Origin: Candidatus Thorarchaeota archaeon
Lineage (GTDB): Archaea; Asgardarchaeota; Thorarchaeia; Thorarchaeales; Thorarchaeaceae
Direction: 5' to 3'
Assembly: GCA_016839345.1 (NCBI GenBank)
Contig: JAEOUL010000093.1
Span: 1-29,297 of the forward strand
Length of the DNA: 29,297 bases
In this document: one piece after another, positions 16,383 through 25,300 of the stretch
Numbering within the stretch: the first letter of the stretch is position 1
How the letters are laid out: each line of letters begins with the position of its first letter
Position numbers and translations under genes: made by a program
The notes under the pieces: model-generated
Database searches by the model: none
Seen by the model: the letters and a program-made list of their open reading frames with translations, nothing else
What the model was told of the DNA's origin: nothing

Positions 16383-17762
16383 TCAGATACCAAATAGAAC
16401 TTGAAGCAATACAAGGTATCCACTACCTATGGCGAGATGGATAAATCCCAAAAGTGTACCAATCTTCACGAACTCTATGAAGGGAATTGGATCATGTTGC
16501 TCCTCAGAAAGACCAATAGCTACCATGTTTGCTGGAGATCCTAGAGGAGTAAAAATGTAACCTCCTATATTCACTGCAAAAATCAATGCTAATGGATTTC
16601 CGAAAGTAGCTGCAATGGGGGCAAGAACTAGCGAAACAGGAAGGTTGTCGAGAAACGCCGACAACATTGCAGGGATCCAGACAAGAAATACTGTGGCAAA
16701 TATTGACCCCTCCTCAATGAATCCTGAAATAGCCACACCAAGAGCATCGATTAAGTGTGTTATATCCAATGCCCCAACTAGACCAAAAAGCCCAACCAAG
16801 AAGAATACCGTGGGCCACCCAACTCTGTTCAGAAATTCGTTTGCCCTTTCATGTGCTAACAATAGAAGGAATCCTGCAATAAGGAGCGCCACCATTGGAG
16901 GAGTCAAACCCAGGCCTGGACCAAACGCAAATCCAATCACTAAAGAGATGATTGCTACTGATGAGATGTTGAAATCCCATCTATCCTTGATCATGGTCGC
17001 TGGGTCAATAGAGAAGACCGCATCAGCCCTGTGTTCATCAGTCACTCCAAACGACTTTCCATACCACCTTAGGAAGATTGGTAGACTGACTAGAAATAGA
17101 ATAATCGAGAGTGGCATAAAAGTGATGAATAAGAAACCAACATCCAGATTGATGTTTGGGTGTTGAGCTATAACTAGGTTAGGCACTGCACCAACAATCG
17201 AAGGGATCGATGAGAAGTTACATACTATTGCTTCTGAAACCAAGAACGGCTTGAAGTCAATTTCAAGAGCTTTGCATATCTCTATAGTAAGAGGTGCAGC
17301 AATAAGCATAGTCGATACTGTGTCAAAAAACAGGCTGATTCCTGATACAAATACAAGAAAGACAATGAAAAGCTGTTTGTGATCGCCCTCACTTCGTGCT
17401 GCAATTCTGAGAGCAATATATTGGAATATCCCAGAGGCTGCTGCGACTGACACTATGATGCTCATAGCAATGATGAAAATTATGGTGTCCCACTCAACAT
17501 GCTCAATGAGGGTTACAAACTCGACACCTCCAGGAATAGTTAGAGATAACGCTATGTATAGAACCACTCCAACCAATGCAACACCCAGAAGTGACATTGC
17601 AGTCCGGTTTATTTTCTCCGTGGAGATTAGGATATATGTTCCAATAAAGATGACAAGAACCGCTATAGGTGCATTTTGATAGACAATGACTAGGATGAGT
17701 GCAATTGCAGTCATAATGGTTATGAAAATAATAGCAATGATTTCCCATCCTATCTTTCTCAT
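16383..17762 (-). CDS. ArsB/NhaD-like ion transporter, copy B
   Basis: A paralogue of copy A, sharing FIGTYILISTEKINRTAMS, FFDTVSTMLIAAPLTIEICKALEIDFKPFL, split here as the FDT-S/T-S-T-xL-IAAPLT helix and the KALEIDFKPFL loop, SSIPSIVGAVPNLVIA, SAFLDNLPVSLVLAPI and GSPANM. It has about 12 membrane helices. The start is set at ATG 17762 (MRKIGWEI), giving 459 residues; the frame extends to TTG 17798, but the added residues precede a weak GGTG site. It lies upstream of the relic and copy A, in the same direction, suggesting tandem duplication. The transported ion cannot be told from sequence. Confidence 0.86.
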   Translation of the reverse strand: MRKIGWEIIAIIFITIMTAIALILVIVYQNAPIAVLVIFIGTYILISTEKINRTAMSLLGVALVGVVLYIALSLTIPGGVEFVTLIEHVEWDTIIFIIAMSIIVSVAAASGIFQYIALRIAARSEGDHKQLFIVFLVFVSGISLFFDTVSTMLIAAPLTIEICKALEIDFKPFLVSEAIVCNFSSIPSIVGAVPNLVIAQHPNINLDVGFLFITFMPLSIILFLVSLPIFLRWYGKSFGVTDEHRADAVFSIDPATMIKDRWDFNISSVAIISLVIGFAFGPGLGLTPPMVALLIAGFLLLLAHERANEFLNRVGWPTVFFLVGLFGLVGALDITHLIDALGVAISGFIEEGSIFATVFLVWIPAMLSAFLDNLPVSLVLAPIAATFGNPLALIFAVNIGGYIFTPLGSPANMVAIGLSEEQHDPIPFIEFVKIGTLLGFIHLAIGSGYLVLLQVLFGI

Positions 17763-17978
17763 AAAAAAAATCACACCATCTACATTATTGTAAATCAACC
17801 AACTGCTGAACGTTACTACTTCTCCTACTCATTAATCTGTCGTCATTTGTAGATGAAACACAAGGAAGTTAATTTCACCGAATGCAATTCACGATTTTTT
17901 TCAAGCTCACCTACTCAATGGGTTATAGATTGAGTTTTTTGAGAAACTCTTGGCTTGCCAGACCAAATCCTTGATATT

Positions 17979-17986
17979 GTTTATAC
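17979..17986 (+). promoter_or_regulatory. TATA box of FAD oxidoreductase gene
   Basis: GTTTATAC predicts a start site near 18008, inside the longer open frame from 17955. That supports the later ATG at 18024, whose ribosome site AGGAAG (18011-18016) would be kept in the short leader. Confidence 0.5.
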
Positions 17987-18023
17987 TTTGTACTCCCAAA
18001 TCCAGTTTATAGGAAGATTAGCA

Positions 18024-19673
18024 ATGACAAACCGTATTGTTGCTCAAAAATTAGAAGATGTTGACCTCTCTCAGACCAAGACAGTCGTAGATCAGGAAGA
18101 GATCACTGATACATACGCGCTGTATCTCGATGACGAGAGCCATTCCTTTAATGGAAAAGCCGACAAAATTGTCTTCCCATCAACTGAAGCTGAAATCGCT
18201 TCAATCATGAAGAAAGCCAACGATGATGGAATCCCTGTCACGATTCAAGGTGGACGCACTGGTCTAACAGGAGCAGCAGTTCCTCTGGGCGGAATCGCTC
18301 TCAATCTTGAGAAACTGACAAAGCTAAGCTACATGGAGTATAATGAATCTGAAGAATTATACTCAATTGCTGCTGAAGCTGGCATGACTTTGGAAGACCT
18401 AGTCGATGTCATAGTATCAAAGAATCTTGACAAATTGCAGGGCAAAGGTTCTGCAGAACAACAGAGGGCTCTAGAACGTTTTCTTGGTGAAGCTGATGAT
18501 TTCACTTTTCCAGTTGATCCTACAGAAATGAGTGCGTGGCTTGGAGGTATCGTTGCCTGCAATGCTTCAGGTGCAAGAACGTTCAAGTATGGTGCAGTGA
18601 GACCGTGGGTTCGTCGTCTTCGCGTAGTCCTTGCTAATGGTGATATTCTGGATATTGAAAGAGGAAAAGTCAAGGCCAACAATGGTAAGTTTGTCATTGT
18701 GCTAAGTGATGGCTCTGAAACAGAGGTCAGTGTTCCTACCTATACAATGCCAAAGACAAAGAACGCAGCTGGTCTCTATGCTGAACCTGATATGGATCTC
18801 ATCGACCTCTTTGTGGGTTCAGAAGGTATCTTAGGAATAATCACAGAAGTGGAACTTGGTCTTGTCAAACTTGAAGAGAATATCATGACAGTAATGGCGT
18901 TCTTCCCGAGTATCGAGGATGCGGTTAACTTTGTCTATGATGTTCGTGCTTCTGACTCTCCCATCAAGATGGATTTCTTAGAGTACTTTGGCTCAAATGC
19001 AATCAACATGATAAAAGAGAAAGCCAGTGACGCAGGAATCAAAGTCCCTGCTATGAAAGATGACACCAAAGCCATCGTCTTCTTTGAGTTCTCATTCACA
19101 CCCGAGAATATGGAAGAGATGGTCATGGGTCTTGAGGAGATTCTCATCAAAAACAACACATCATCCGAGTCAAGCTGGGCAGGAATGGACCGTTCAGAGC
19201 TGGCGAAGATGAAGACTGTGAGACATTTCGTGCCAGAAACTGTCAATGGTATTATTGCCATGAGGAAAGCACAGTACCCAGAGGTCCACAAGATTGGCAC
19301 AGACATGGCTGTTCCAGACGAAGCTCTCAAGGAGTATCTGGAATACTATGTTTCGACACTTGAAGAACAAGGAATGGAGTATGTGATGTGGGGTCATATC
19401 GGTGACAACCACATACATGTGAACATGCTTCCCCGTAACAACGAAGAGGTAAAGCAGGGTATGGACAACTACATGACCTTTGCAAAGAGAGCTATCGAAC
19501 TTGGCGGAACTGTGGCTGCAGAACATGGCATTGGGAAGCTCAAACGTGCCTTCCTAGAAGCCATGTATGGTGAAGCAGGCATCTCAGAGATGCAGGCAGT
19601 GAAGAAATCCTTGGATCCAAAATGGTTGATCAACAGAGGAAATATGGTTGCAGTGCCTGTAGAATTTACCTAG
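18024..19673 (+). CDS. FAD-binding oxidoreductase, GlcD / D-lactate dehydrogenase type
   Basis: The 549-residue protein starts at ATG 18024 (AGGAAG 7 nt upstream). It has the FAD_binding_4 motif GGRTGLTGA (76-84) for the dinucleotide, a later SEGILGIITEV, and the C-terminal FAD-oxidase cap with HIGDNHIH (458-465) and AAEHGIG (498-504). Such enzymes oxidise 2-hydroxyacids such as D-lactate or glycolate and pass electrons to a quinone, cytochrome or Fe-S partner. It differs from typical GlcD in a longer charged loop around residues 145-165 (GKGSAEQQRALERFLGE). No Fe-S partner gene adjoins it. The substrate is not certain. Confidence 0.92.
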   Translation: MTNRIVAQKLEDVDLSQTKTVVDQEEITDTYALYLDDESHSFNGKADKIVFPSTEAEIASIMKKANDDGIPVTIQGGRTGLTGAAVPLGGIALNLEKLTKLSYMEYNESEELYSIAAEAGMTLEDLVDVIVSKNLDKLQGKGSAEQQRALERFLGEADDFTFPVDPTEMSAWLGGIVACNASGARTFKYGAVRPWVRRLRVVLANGDILDIERGKVKANNGKFVIVLSDGSETEVSVPTYTMPKTKNAAGLYAEPDMDLIDLFVGSEGILGIITEVELGLVKLEENIMTVMAFFPSIEDAVNFVYDVRASDSPIKMDFLEYFGSNAINMIKEKASDAGIKVPAMKDDTKAIVFFEFSFTPENMEEMVMGLEEILIKNNTSSESSWAGMDRSELAKMKTVRHFVPETVNGIIAMRKAQYPEVHKIGTDMAVPDEALKEYLEYYVSTLEEQGMEYVMWGHIGDNHIHVNMLPRNNEEVKQGMDNYMTFAKRAIELGGTVAAEHGIGKLKRAFLEAMYGEAGISEMQAVKKSLDPKWLINRGNMVAVPVEFT

Positions 19674-19766
19674 GTATGTTCTCGTTGAGATTAATCCACC
19701 GTTCGACGATTATGCTTCTGATGTCTATTATGAAGCAATTGACTAATCCCTCTTCCCCTCTGGTAT

Positions 19767-20060
19767 CTATTTTTCCCAGAGTATTGCTTTCCTAACCTGC
19801 TCCTCTACCTGTTTCATTTTGGAGCAGAGTTCAGGGGCTTCTTCACAAAACCTTCCGAGATTCTTGATACCAAAATCTGTCCAATACTTCGAGAATGTAT
19901 CATCTAGATTAGAGCCCAAGTCCTCTTCACAGGTATTAATCCTATTCCGAAGTTCTTGCACTAGCTCATCTATGTACAATTTTCTAAGTTTCACCCTCGC
20001 CCAGAAATCACACATTTTTCCTCTGCATGGTCCCTTGACCATCACACAGAATGCGGCCAT
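19767..20060 (-). CDS. Small Cys-rich hypothetical protein
   Basis: This 97-residue protein starts with MAAFCVMVKGPCRGKMCDFW, with three Cys in 13 residues, then a long charged helical stretch with three more Cys (NTCEED, RFCEEAPELCSKM). The N-terminal CxxxxxxCxxxxC group may bind a metal or Fe-S cluster. GGGGATATTTC precedes ATG 20060. It is divergent from the YgbA_NO-like gene at 20179, about 120 bp away, so the two may share a promoter region. Function unknown. Confidence 0.68.
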   Translation of the reverse strand: MAAFCVMVKGPCRGKMCDFWARVKLRKLYIDELVQELRNRINTCEEDLGSNLDDTFSKYWTDFGIKNLGRFCEEAPELCSKMKQVEEQVRKAILWEK

Positions 20061-20178
20061 GAAATATCCCCGAATGAGTTGGAGTCTGCGAAGTCCAGCT
20101 AATCTTAAGGATTGTCTTACAGGATGTCACTATCCTATTCTTGAAATAGGCCGTGTACTCACAAATTGAGAACCCTGG

Positions 20179-20520
20179 GTGATTCTTGACTTGCAAGATA
20201 AATCGAAATCAATCAACAATGGACCCAAGATACGAAAAGAGAAAGAAACCGTTCAGAGGATGATTCACCTGTATTGCGAGAAGAAACACTGCACCTCTGA
20301 TGGAACTCTGTGTTCCAATTGTCAAAGTCTGCTGGAATATTCTCACCAGAGATTGGAACGGTGCCAATACCAAGAGGACAAGCCTACATGTCGGAAATGC
20401 CCCGTTCATTGTTACAGGCCAACAATGCGCGAAGAGATTCGACGAGTAATGCGGTTTTCAGGTCCTCGCCTTCCTTTACGTTCGCCACTAGATTGGATAA
20501 GGCATCAGCTTCATGATTAA
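20179..20520 (+). CDS. YgbA_NO (nitrous oxide-stimulated promoter) family protein
   Basis: The 113-residue protein matches this family closely in order of motifs: a helix ending MIHLYC, LCSNCQSLLEYSHQRLERC, CRKCPVHCY, then REEIRRVMRFSGPR and a C-terminal helix. At least seven Cys suggest a metal site. Escherichia coli YgbA is known to be linked to the response to nitrosative stress; a role in NO defence here is inferred from the family. The start is GTG 20179, weakly supported; TTG 20191 is an alternative. It is convergent with the hydrogenase operon, 22 bp from the end of the large subunit. Confidence 0.82.
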   Translation: MILDLQDKSKSINNGPKIRKEKETVQRMIHLYCEKKHCTSDGTLCSNCQSLLEYSHQRLERCQYQEDKPTCRKCPVHCYRPTMREEIRRVMRFSGPRLPLRSPLDWIRHQLHD

Positions 20521-20541
20521 GCAGATTGAAGGACGACGCTG

Positions 20542-21831
20542 CTATTTGTAAACGACTTCTACGAGATGTGCGCTGCAGCTGATGCATGGATCATATGCAC
20601 GGGCAATTATCTCGAACTGGAGCTCAATATTGTCAATCTGTTTATTGGTCAATAGCTTTTCACCGCTGGTACGGATGAATGCTTCAACATCGTCGAGGAA
20701 CATAGCTGTCGGAGTGATAAAGTCAGCCGCTGTGATTATTCCATTCTTTACCTCATAGTGGTGAATCAATGTTCCTCGAGGAGCCTCTACAGCCCCCGTA
20801 CCAAAACCAGTTTCTTGTGTTGGTTGTGCAATCTTTGCATTTTCATTCTTGAGGATCATATCGATGACTTCAATGATGCCTTCAAGTGAATACACCTGTT
20901 CAATAGCCTGTGCATGATTATTGAATAGAGGGTTTCGATGCCATCGGTTGGTCACTAGCTTTTCGTATGCTTCCTTAGCCTTACCCTTTAATCGTTCTCC
21001 AATGAGAAGGACTCGAGCTAGTGCCCCAACTGTAAATGGCTTGTCCTTGTATTGACCACGCTTAGCAAAGCTATGACTCACAACACGCTCTTTGATGACA
21101 CTCTTGTAATCTTCTACTGGATGCTCCTCTCCGTCAGAGGTGATGAAGAAATCTCCATAGTATCCATATTCATCATCTAGAGGTTTACAGCATAGGAACT
21201 GTGTTTCTCGCTCCATGTGGTCAGGAATCTCAAGACCTCCCAGAAGGTCAATTGTCGCTACTGCAAAGTCGAGGAGATCTTCCGCCTCCCCTCTAACCTT
21301 GATGAGCTCCTCCTTTGTTGGAAGCTTACCGAACCCTCCAATGACCGGGTTCTCCCCATGAATCATTCTGCCGCCCATCATTCTCATGATTTTGTTTCCA
21401 AACTTTTTGAGCTGAAGTGCTTTCACTACTATGTCACCGTATTTGTCAGTCATTGCAACTGCATTGTCATAACCAAGGAAGTCCGGCAAAGCCAAGAAAT
21501 AGATGTGTAGACTATGACTCTCAAGCATCTCTCCATGGTGCATTAGTTCTCTAAACAACTGAGTAGTCGAATCAACAGTCACACCAACCGCTTTCTCAAG
21601 GCCTCGTAGAGCTGCATACTTGTGGGAGAGGTTGCAAATAGCACAGATTCTAGGTACAATAGTGAGGTCCTCTTGAGGCGTTTTACCTAACACAAGTTCC
21701 TCAAACAGACGAGGTCCTTCAAGAATCCGGACTTCTACATGGCTGATTTTGTTGTCTTTTATCTCGACTCTGATTCCACCATGTCCTTCTACTCTGGCCA
21801 AGGGTTCGATGGTGATATCCTTTTCCAGCAT
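20542..21831 (-). CDS. hydA: [NiFe] hydrogenase large (alpha) subunit, sulfhydrogenase type
   Basis: This 429-residue large subunit carries the Ni-Fe site. The N-terminal L1 motif is RICAICNLSH (C63, C66) and the C-terminal L2 motif is DPCISCSAH (C416, C419). The usual Gly in the first CxxC is Ala. A short tail (LVEVVYK) follows the His and should be removed by a maturation protease. Length and neighbours match group 3b alpha subunits. The start is set at ATG 21831, not 21846, because GGAGG lies 8 nt upstream; the first ATG overlaps the end of hydD and has no ribosome site. It is the last gene of a four-gene operon. Confidence 0.93.
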   Translation of the reverse strand: MLEKDITIEPLARVEGHGGIRVEIKDNKISHVEVRILEGPRLFEELVLGKTPQEDLTIVPRICAICNLSHKYAALRGLEKAVGVTVDSTTQLFRELMHHGEMLESHSLHIYFLALPDFLGYDNAVAMTDKYGDIVVKALQLKKFGNKIMRMMGGRMIHGENPVIGGFGKLPTKEELIKVRGEAEDLLDFAVATIDLLGGLEIPDHMERETQFLCCKPLDDEYGYYGDFFITSDGEEHPVEDYKSVIKERVVSHSFAKRGQYKDKPFTVGALARVLLIGERLKGKAKEAYEKLVTNRWHRNPLFNNHAQAIEQVYSLEGIIEVIDMILKNENAKIAQPTQETGFGTGAVEAPRGTLIHHYEVKNGIITAADFITPTAMFLDDVEAFIRTSGEKLLTNKQIDNIELQFEIIARAYDPCISCSAHLVEVVYK

Positions 21832-21832
21832 A

Positions 21833-22609
21833 TCATGTTCCTCCATTTTTGATGTATTCGATAATCTTGCTACCTCCGAATCCTCTGATACGTCGCATAA
21901 TTTCGTCCGGATTCATCCCAAAACTCTCAAGAAGCTTCAGATGTTGGTCGAAGTTCCCATCTGGATTTGGACCCCAACAACCAACGCATGGAACACCATG
22001 GTTCGGACATGCTGAACCACACCCTCCCAATGTGAGGGGGCCAATGCAGAATTTCTCATCAAGAAGTAGACAACGGTTCTCATTGAGTTTACACTCATGA
22101 CAGACTGGATGAGGATAGGGTTCAGGTATTGCTCCATGGATTAGTTTCGAGATCAGGGCGAAGGTCTGAGGTTGACTGATTGGGCATCCTGGAAGATAGT
22201 AGTCTACCTCAACAAAAGCATCTAAGGGCTTAGCTTCTAATGGCTTTGTCAGAAATTTGATACTTTTCCCATAGACGTTTTCTAGTCGCTTTTCGTAGTT
22301 TCCATCACTACTGAACATAGCCTGAGGACCACCATTCACTGCACAGTTACCAATAGCAACTAGAATTTTTGCTCGTTCTCTAATCTCATGGAGATACTCT
22401 TTTTCCTGCTCAGTGCTAACGCTTCCTTCGACAAATGCAACATCGAGTTCATCCTCGATTGGATTGCTTGAAGCCATCACGAATGACTGAATATTCGTTG
22501 CATCGAACAGGTTGAGTATCTCATCTTCGGTATGAATGATGAGGAGCTGATCTCCTGCACAACCTGTGAATCCGTAGATTCCGATTTTTGGTTTCTCTAC
22601 TGCAGCCAT
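21833..22609 (-). CDS. hydD: [NiFe] hydrogenase small (delta) subunit
   Basis: The 258-residue protein corresponds to the sulfhydrogenase small subunit: an N-terminal proximal-cluster region, GNCAVNGGPQ (C89), PGCPISQ (C142), then the two further cluster regions CHECKLNENRC and CPNHGVPCVGC. It passes electrons from the Ni-Fe site to the flavin subunit. The N-terminal motif reads TGCAGDQ (C17, D20) where relatives such as the Pyrococcus furiosus subunit have TSCYGCQ, so the second Cys ligand is Asp. GGGAG precedes ATG 22609, one base after the hydG stop. Confidence 0.93.
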   Translation of the reverse strand: MAAVEKPKIGIYGFTGCAGDQLLIIHTEDEILNLFDATNIQSFVMASSNPIEDELDVAFVEGSVSTEQEKEYLHEIRERAKILVAIGNCAVNGGPQAMFSSDGNYEKRLENVYGKSIKFLTKPLEAKPLDAFVEVDYYLPGCPISQPQTFALISKLIHGAIPEPYPHPVCHECKLNENRCLLLDEKFCIGPLTLGGCGSACPNHGVPCVGCWGPNPDGNFDQHLKLLESFGMNPDEIMRRIRGFGGSKIIEYIKNGGT

Positions 22610-22610
22610 C

Positions 22611-23459
22611 TCAGATCAACTCCCTGAAGTGTAGTGTGTCCCAATACGTGAACACTGGTCCATCCATACAGGTGTAGAGATGTTCAATTGCACAATGTCC
22701 ACACTTTCCTATTCCACATTTCATCCTCCGCTCAAGTGAGAGTTGTATCTGGTTCTTTGGAATCTTGAGCTTCAGAAACTCGTCAATGACAAACTTATAC
22801 ATGACCGGTGTACCAACAACAACTGCATTGGTTTCTCTTGGGTCTATCTTTGGAAGATGTTTGAACAGTTTGGTGACTACGCCTACGTCTTCTCTCCAAT
22901 CGTTGTCTGGATTATCCACAGTAAAGAAGCAGTTTATGTCATCCCTCTTTTTCAGTTGGAAGAACTCGGTCTTAAATAGGAAGTCCTTGGGAGTCCTAGC
23001 TCCGTATAAGAAGAACACACGATTGAACTGGTCACGGTTGTCTAGAACATAGTAGAGGATAGATCGTAGAGGAATGACTCCTAGGCCTCCTGCAACTATG
23101 ATAAGGTCTTTGTTGACCATCTGGTCGAGTTTGAATCCATTTCCATATGGTCCACGGATGTACACCACGTCATTGTCCTTCTTCTGGAAGAAAGCTTCTG
23201 TTAGCTTTCCAACTTTTCTGACTCCCAATTCAAGAATTCCTGGTCGACTTGGTGTGGATGAGATTGAGAATGGCGCTTCACCAACACCGGGTATAGATAG
23301 CATGATGAATTGACCTGGGTTATAGGTGAAAGACATAGCCTTTTTCATGTCAATGTGTCTTATCTGGAAGAATCTATGGTCCTTAATCAGATCATAGTGT
23401 CTCACAATCCTTGCAGCTTTCGGCTTGAACGGATTCTCAATTGTTTCAACTAAGGTCAT
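22611..23459 (-). CDS. hydG: Hydrogenase gamma subunit (flavin, NAD(P)-binding, [2Fe-2S])
   Basis: The 282-residue protein has a ferredoxin-NADP reductase fold: the FAD contact APFSIS (62-67), the NAD(P)-binding GGLGVIPLR (124-132), and a C-terminal CxxxxCxxC...C set (C248, C253, C256, C264) for a [2Fe-2S] cluster. In group 3b hydrogenases this subunit transfers electrons between the cluster chain and NAD(P)H. The ATG at 23459 overlaps the hydB stop (TAATG), so translation is coupled. Whether NAD or NADP is preferred is not decided here. Confidence 0.93.
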   Translation of the reverse strand: MTLVETIENPFKPKAARIVRHYDLIKDHRFFQIRHIDMKKAMSFTYNPGQFIMLSIPGVGEAPFSISSTPSRPGILELGVRKVGKLTEAFFQKKDNDVVYIRGPYGNGFKLDQMVNKDLIIVAGGLGVIPLRSILYYVLDNRDQFNRVFFLYGARTPKDFLFKTEFFQLKKRDDINCFFTVDNPDNDWREDVGVVTKLFKHLPKIDPRETNAVVVGTPVMYKFVIDEFLKLKIPKNQIQLSLERRMKCGIGKCGHCAIEHLYTCMDGPVFTYWDTLHFRELI

Positions 23460-24487
23460 TATTTGGGCGCCTCCTTTGTTATCAAAGCCTCAGATATTGA
23501 GAGGACATTGATGTCAACTGGACATGTGTCAACACAACGACCGCATCCGATACAGCCAGGTCGTCCATAGTCTACCCCGAATGTCTTCAATTTGTGACCA
23601 TACCATAATCTCAATCGATCCGCACGGGAGGCACGGAAGTTATGACCTCCTGCTACCAGGCTATAGTCCACAAACATACAACTGTCCCATACTCTGTCCC
23701 TACGTCCAACAATTCTATTGGTGACATCAAAGACATCTGATACATTGTAGCAATTACATGTAGGACACACCATTGAACACTGCCCACAGGAAAGACACTT
23801 ATCACCGAAGTAGTCCCAAATCTTACTGTCATGACTTAGTTCCATAAGATCAGGCATGCTGTCAAATTCGAAGCTTTTCTGAAACATGCCATTGCGTTTA
23901 TGGCGCCAGTCGACATACATCTGGATGTCATCATGTGTCACATTGTCGTCGAAGATCTCTTCTCTTTCAAGTATCATATCATATCCAAGACTTGAACCTA
24001 TCCATACAAGATAGAACCCACCCAACTTAACAAAAAAGAGATCAAATCCCTCTGTCACAATATCAGTATCTGTGAAATAACAGAGATGATTCTCCAAAGG
24101 AAGACACGAAAAACCAATGATGGCTGTGTTCTCTCTCAGAACTGAATAGTATGGATCCACGGGATCTCTAAGGAACACATCATCGAGTCTAAGAAGACCG
24201 TGAATCTCACATGGGTGCACTCCAAGCACGACTCTTTTCTCAACTACAGAATAATCTGGAGTGAATCCCTTCTCATTGAAATGCATCATTGTAAACTGCA
24301 TTGGATGGAATAACTTCTTGATAGGAATCATTGGATGTTCGTCGGTAATGACCAATTCCGATATATTCTCAAGATAGTCGTAAGACAAAACACCACTCCT
24401 CTTCTTTGGTCCGTATAGCTGTCCAAACTTGTCTAGACTCTCAAGAAAAACCTCGAGAAACTTTGACTGCAATTTTATTATGCGCAT
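23459..24487 (-). CDS. hydB: Hydrogenase beta subunit (two [4Fe-4S] clusters)
   Basis: This 342-residue first gene of the operon has a long N-terminal domain of the HydB/AnfG-like type and two C-terminal cluster motifs: CLSCGQCSMVCPTC (about 231-244) and CIGCGRCVDTCP (about 312-323). The 4Fe-4S relay links to the gamma subunit. The start is ATG 24487 (MRIIKLQSKF) because AAGGTG is 6 nt upstream; the 14 extra codons from 24529 lack a site. Its promoter lies in the AT-rich region before 24600, divergent from the ribbon-helix-helix gene. Confidence 0.91.
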   Translation of the reverse strand: MRIIKLQSKFLEVFLESLDKFGQLYGPKKRSGVLSYDYLENISELVITDEHPMIPIKKLFHPMQFTMMHFNEKGFTPDYSVVEKRVVLGVHPCEIHGLLRLDDVFLRDPVDPYYSVLRENTAIIGFSCLPLENHLCYFTDTDIVTEGFDLFFVKLGGFYLVWIGSSLGYDMILEREEIFDDNVTHDDIQMYVDWRHKRNGMFQKSFEFDSMPDLMELSHDSKIWDYFGDKCLSCGQCSMVCPTCNCYNVSDVFDVTNRIVGRRDRVWDSCMFVDYSLVAGGHNFRASRADRLRLWYGHKLKTFGVDYGRPGCIGCGRCVDTCPVDINVLSISEALITKEAPK

Positions 24488-24782
24488 TTGCGGCACCTTT
24501 TTCTGAAGACCTATGAAACGTGGTGGCACCTAGATATGTAGTTATCACTTTTTCCATATCTATATTGTTCAAGAAAAGAGCGATATTGTATCAAATACTA
24601 CTTCTCATCTTCCTCGCCTCTCCCAACACAGACAAAAATACAGATTTCGGTGATTGATGAAAATTATTCGCAATTTTCCACAACACGATGTTTATAACAC
24701 GAATGACGTAATACTATTACGTGAAAAAGAAATATAAGTGTCAAAGTTATATGATTACACAAGCAGTCAAATGGTGATAGAG
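24488..24782. other. Divergent promoter region, hydrogenase operon versus RHH regulator
   Basis: About 300 bp separate the hydB and regulator starts. On the minus strand AATATAGATA near 24570 is a possible TATA element for the hydrogenase. On the plus strand TTTATAAC (24691-24698) precedes a perfect palindrome (24706-24722). No coding frame is evident. Confidence 0.55.
24706..24722. promoter_or_regulatory. Perfect 17-bp palindrome operator at RHH promoter
   Basis: ACGTAATACTATTACGT is an exact inverted repeat of two 8-mers around one central base. It starts 8 bp after the TATA box TTTATAAC (24691-24698), overlaps the expected start site, and lies 60 bp before ATG 24783 of a ribbon-helix-helix protein. 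Autoregulation is the natural reading. Confidence 0.7.
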
Positions 24783-25115
24783 ATGTCAGAAGATAGAAAA
24801 ACAACTAAGGCGGAGGGTGTACAACTAAGTCTAAGAGAACAGCTTCTTGGGCGCCTGTCCGATGAGGAAATTAGTTCAAAGAAGCGTGAAGTATCTGTTA
24901 TGACTAGGATGAGTGGCGACATCGTGGAAATTCTGGATGCTCTGGTCGAGCTTGAGATATTCAAGAGTCGATCTGAGGCTGTTTCTGCTTTTGTTGAACA
25001 AGCAATTTCTACCCGAAGTCAAATGTTTGACGAGATAAAGGTTCAAGCTGCAGATATCCGCAAACTGCGTGACTCAGCCAAGAAGCATGCCTTTGAAGCA
25101 TTTCAAGAAAAGTAG
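24783..25115 (+). CDS. Ribbon-helix-helix (CopG-like) transcription regulator
   Basis: The 110-residue protein starts at ATG 24783 (GGTGAT 4 nt upstream); the frame opens further at 24738. After a charged N-terminal extension, residues about 36-75 fit the RHH fold: a short strand EVSVMTRM, then helix DIVEILDALVELEIF, the turn SRSEAV, and helix SAFVEQAI. The C-terminal part is a charged helix. RHH proteins bind AT-rich palindromes as dimers. It is next to and divergent from the hydrogenase, so control of that operon is plausible but unproven. Confidence 0.75.
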   Translation: MSEDRKTTKAEGVQLSLREQLLGRLSDEEISSKKREVSVMTRMSGDIVEILDALVELEIFKSRSEAVSAFVEQAISTRSQMFDEIKVQAADIRKLRDSAKKHAFEAFQEK

Positions 25116-25264
25116 GAATTTCACTTGCTTCTATGATTTTTCAGGCATTGTATTACTAGAGATGATTTTGCATTTGTCGAATTATTAAACTCTACAATTA
25201 AACCAGACTTTATCATCCGAGAAAAAACTAAGCGTTCTCCTTCTTTCGTTATTTTCAGGGGTGA

Positions 25265-25279
25265 ATCCATATTATGGAT
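25265..25279. terminator. 15-bp palindrome between convergent genes
   Basis: ATCCATATTATGGAT is a perfect inverted repeat (7 bp around one T), 22 bp beyond the stop of the repeat-protein gene and about 150 bp after the regulator stop. Position suggests a 3' end hairpin for the repeat gene; it could also be a protein site. Confidence 0.4.
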
Positions 25280-25300
25280 CATGAATCATTATATCCTGGT

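Noticed and set aside
24488..24529. Longer hydB start at 24529
   Set aside because: No ribosome site there, while AAGGTG lies 6 nt before ATG 24487.
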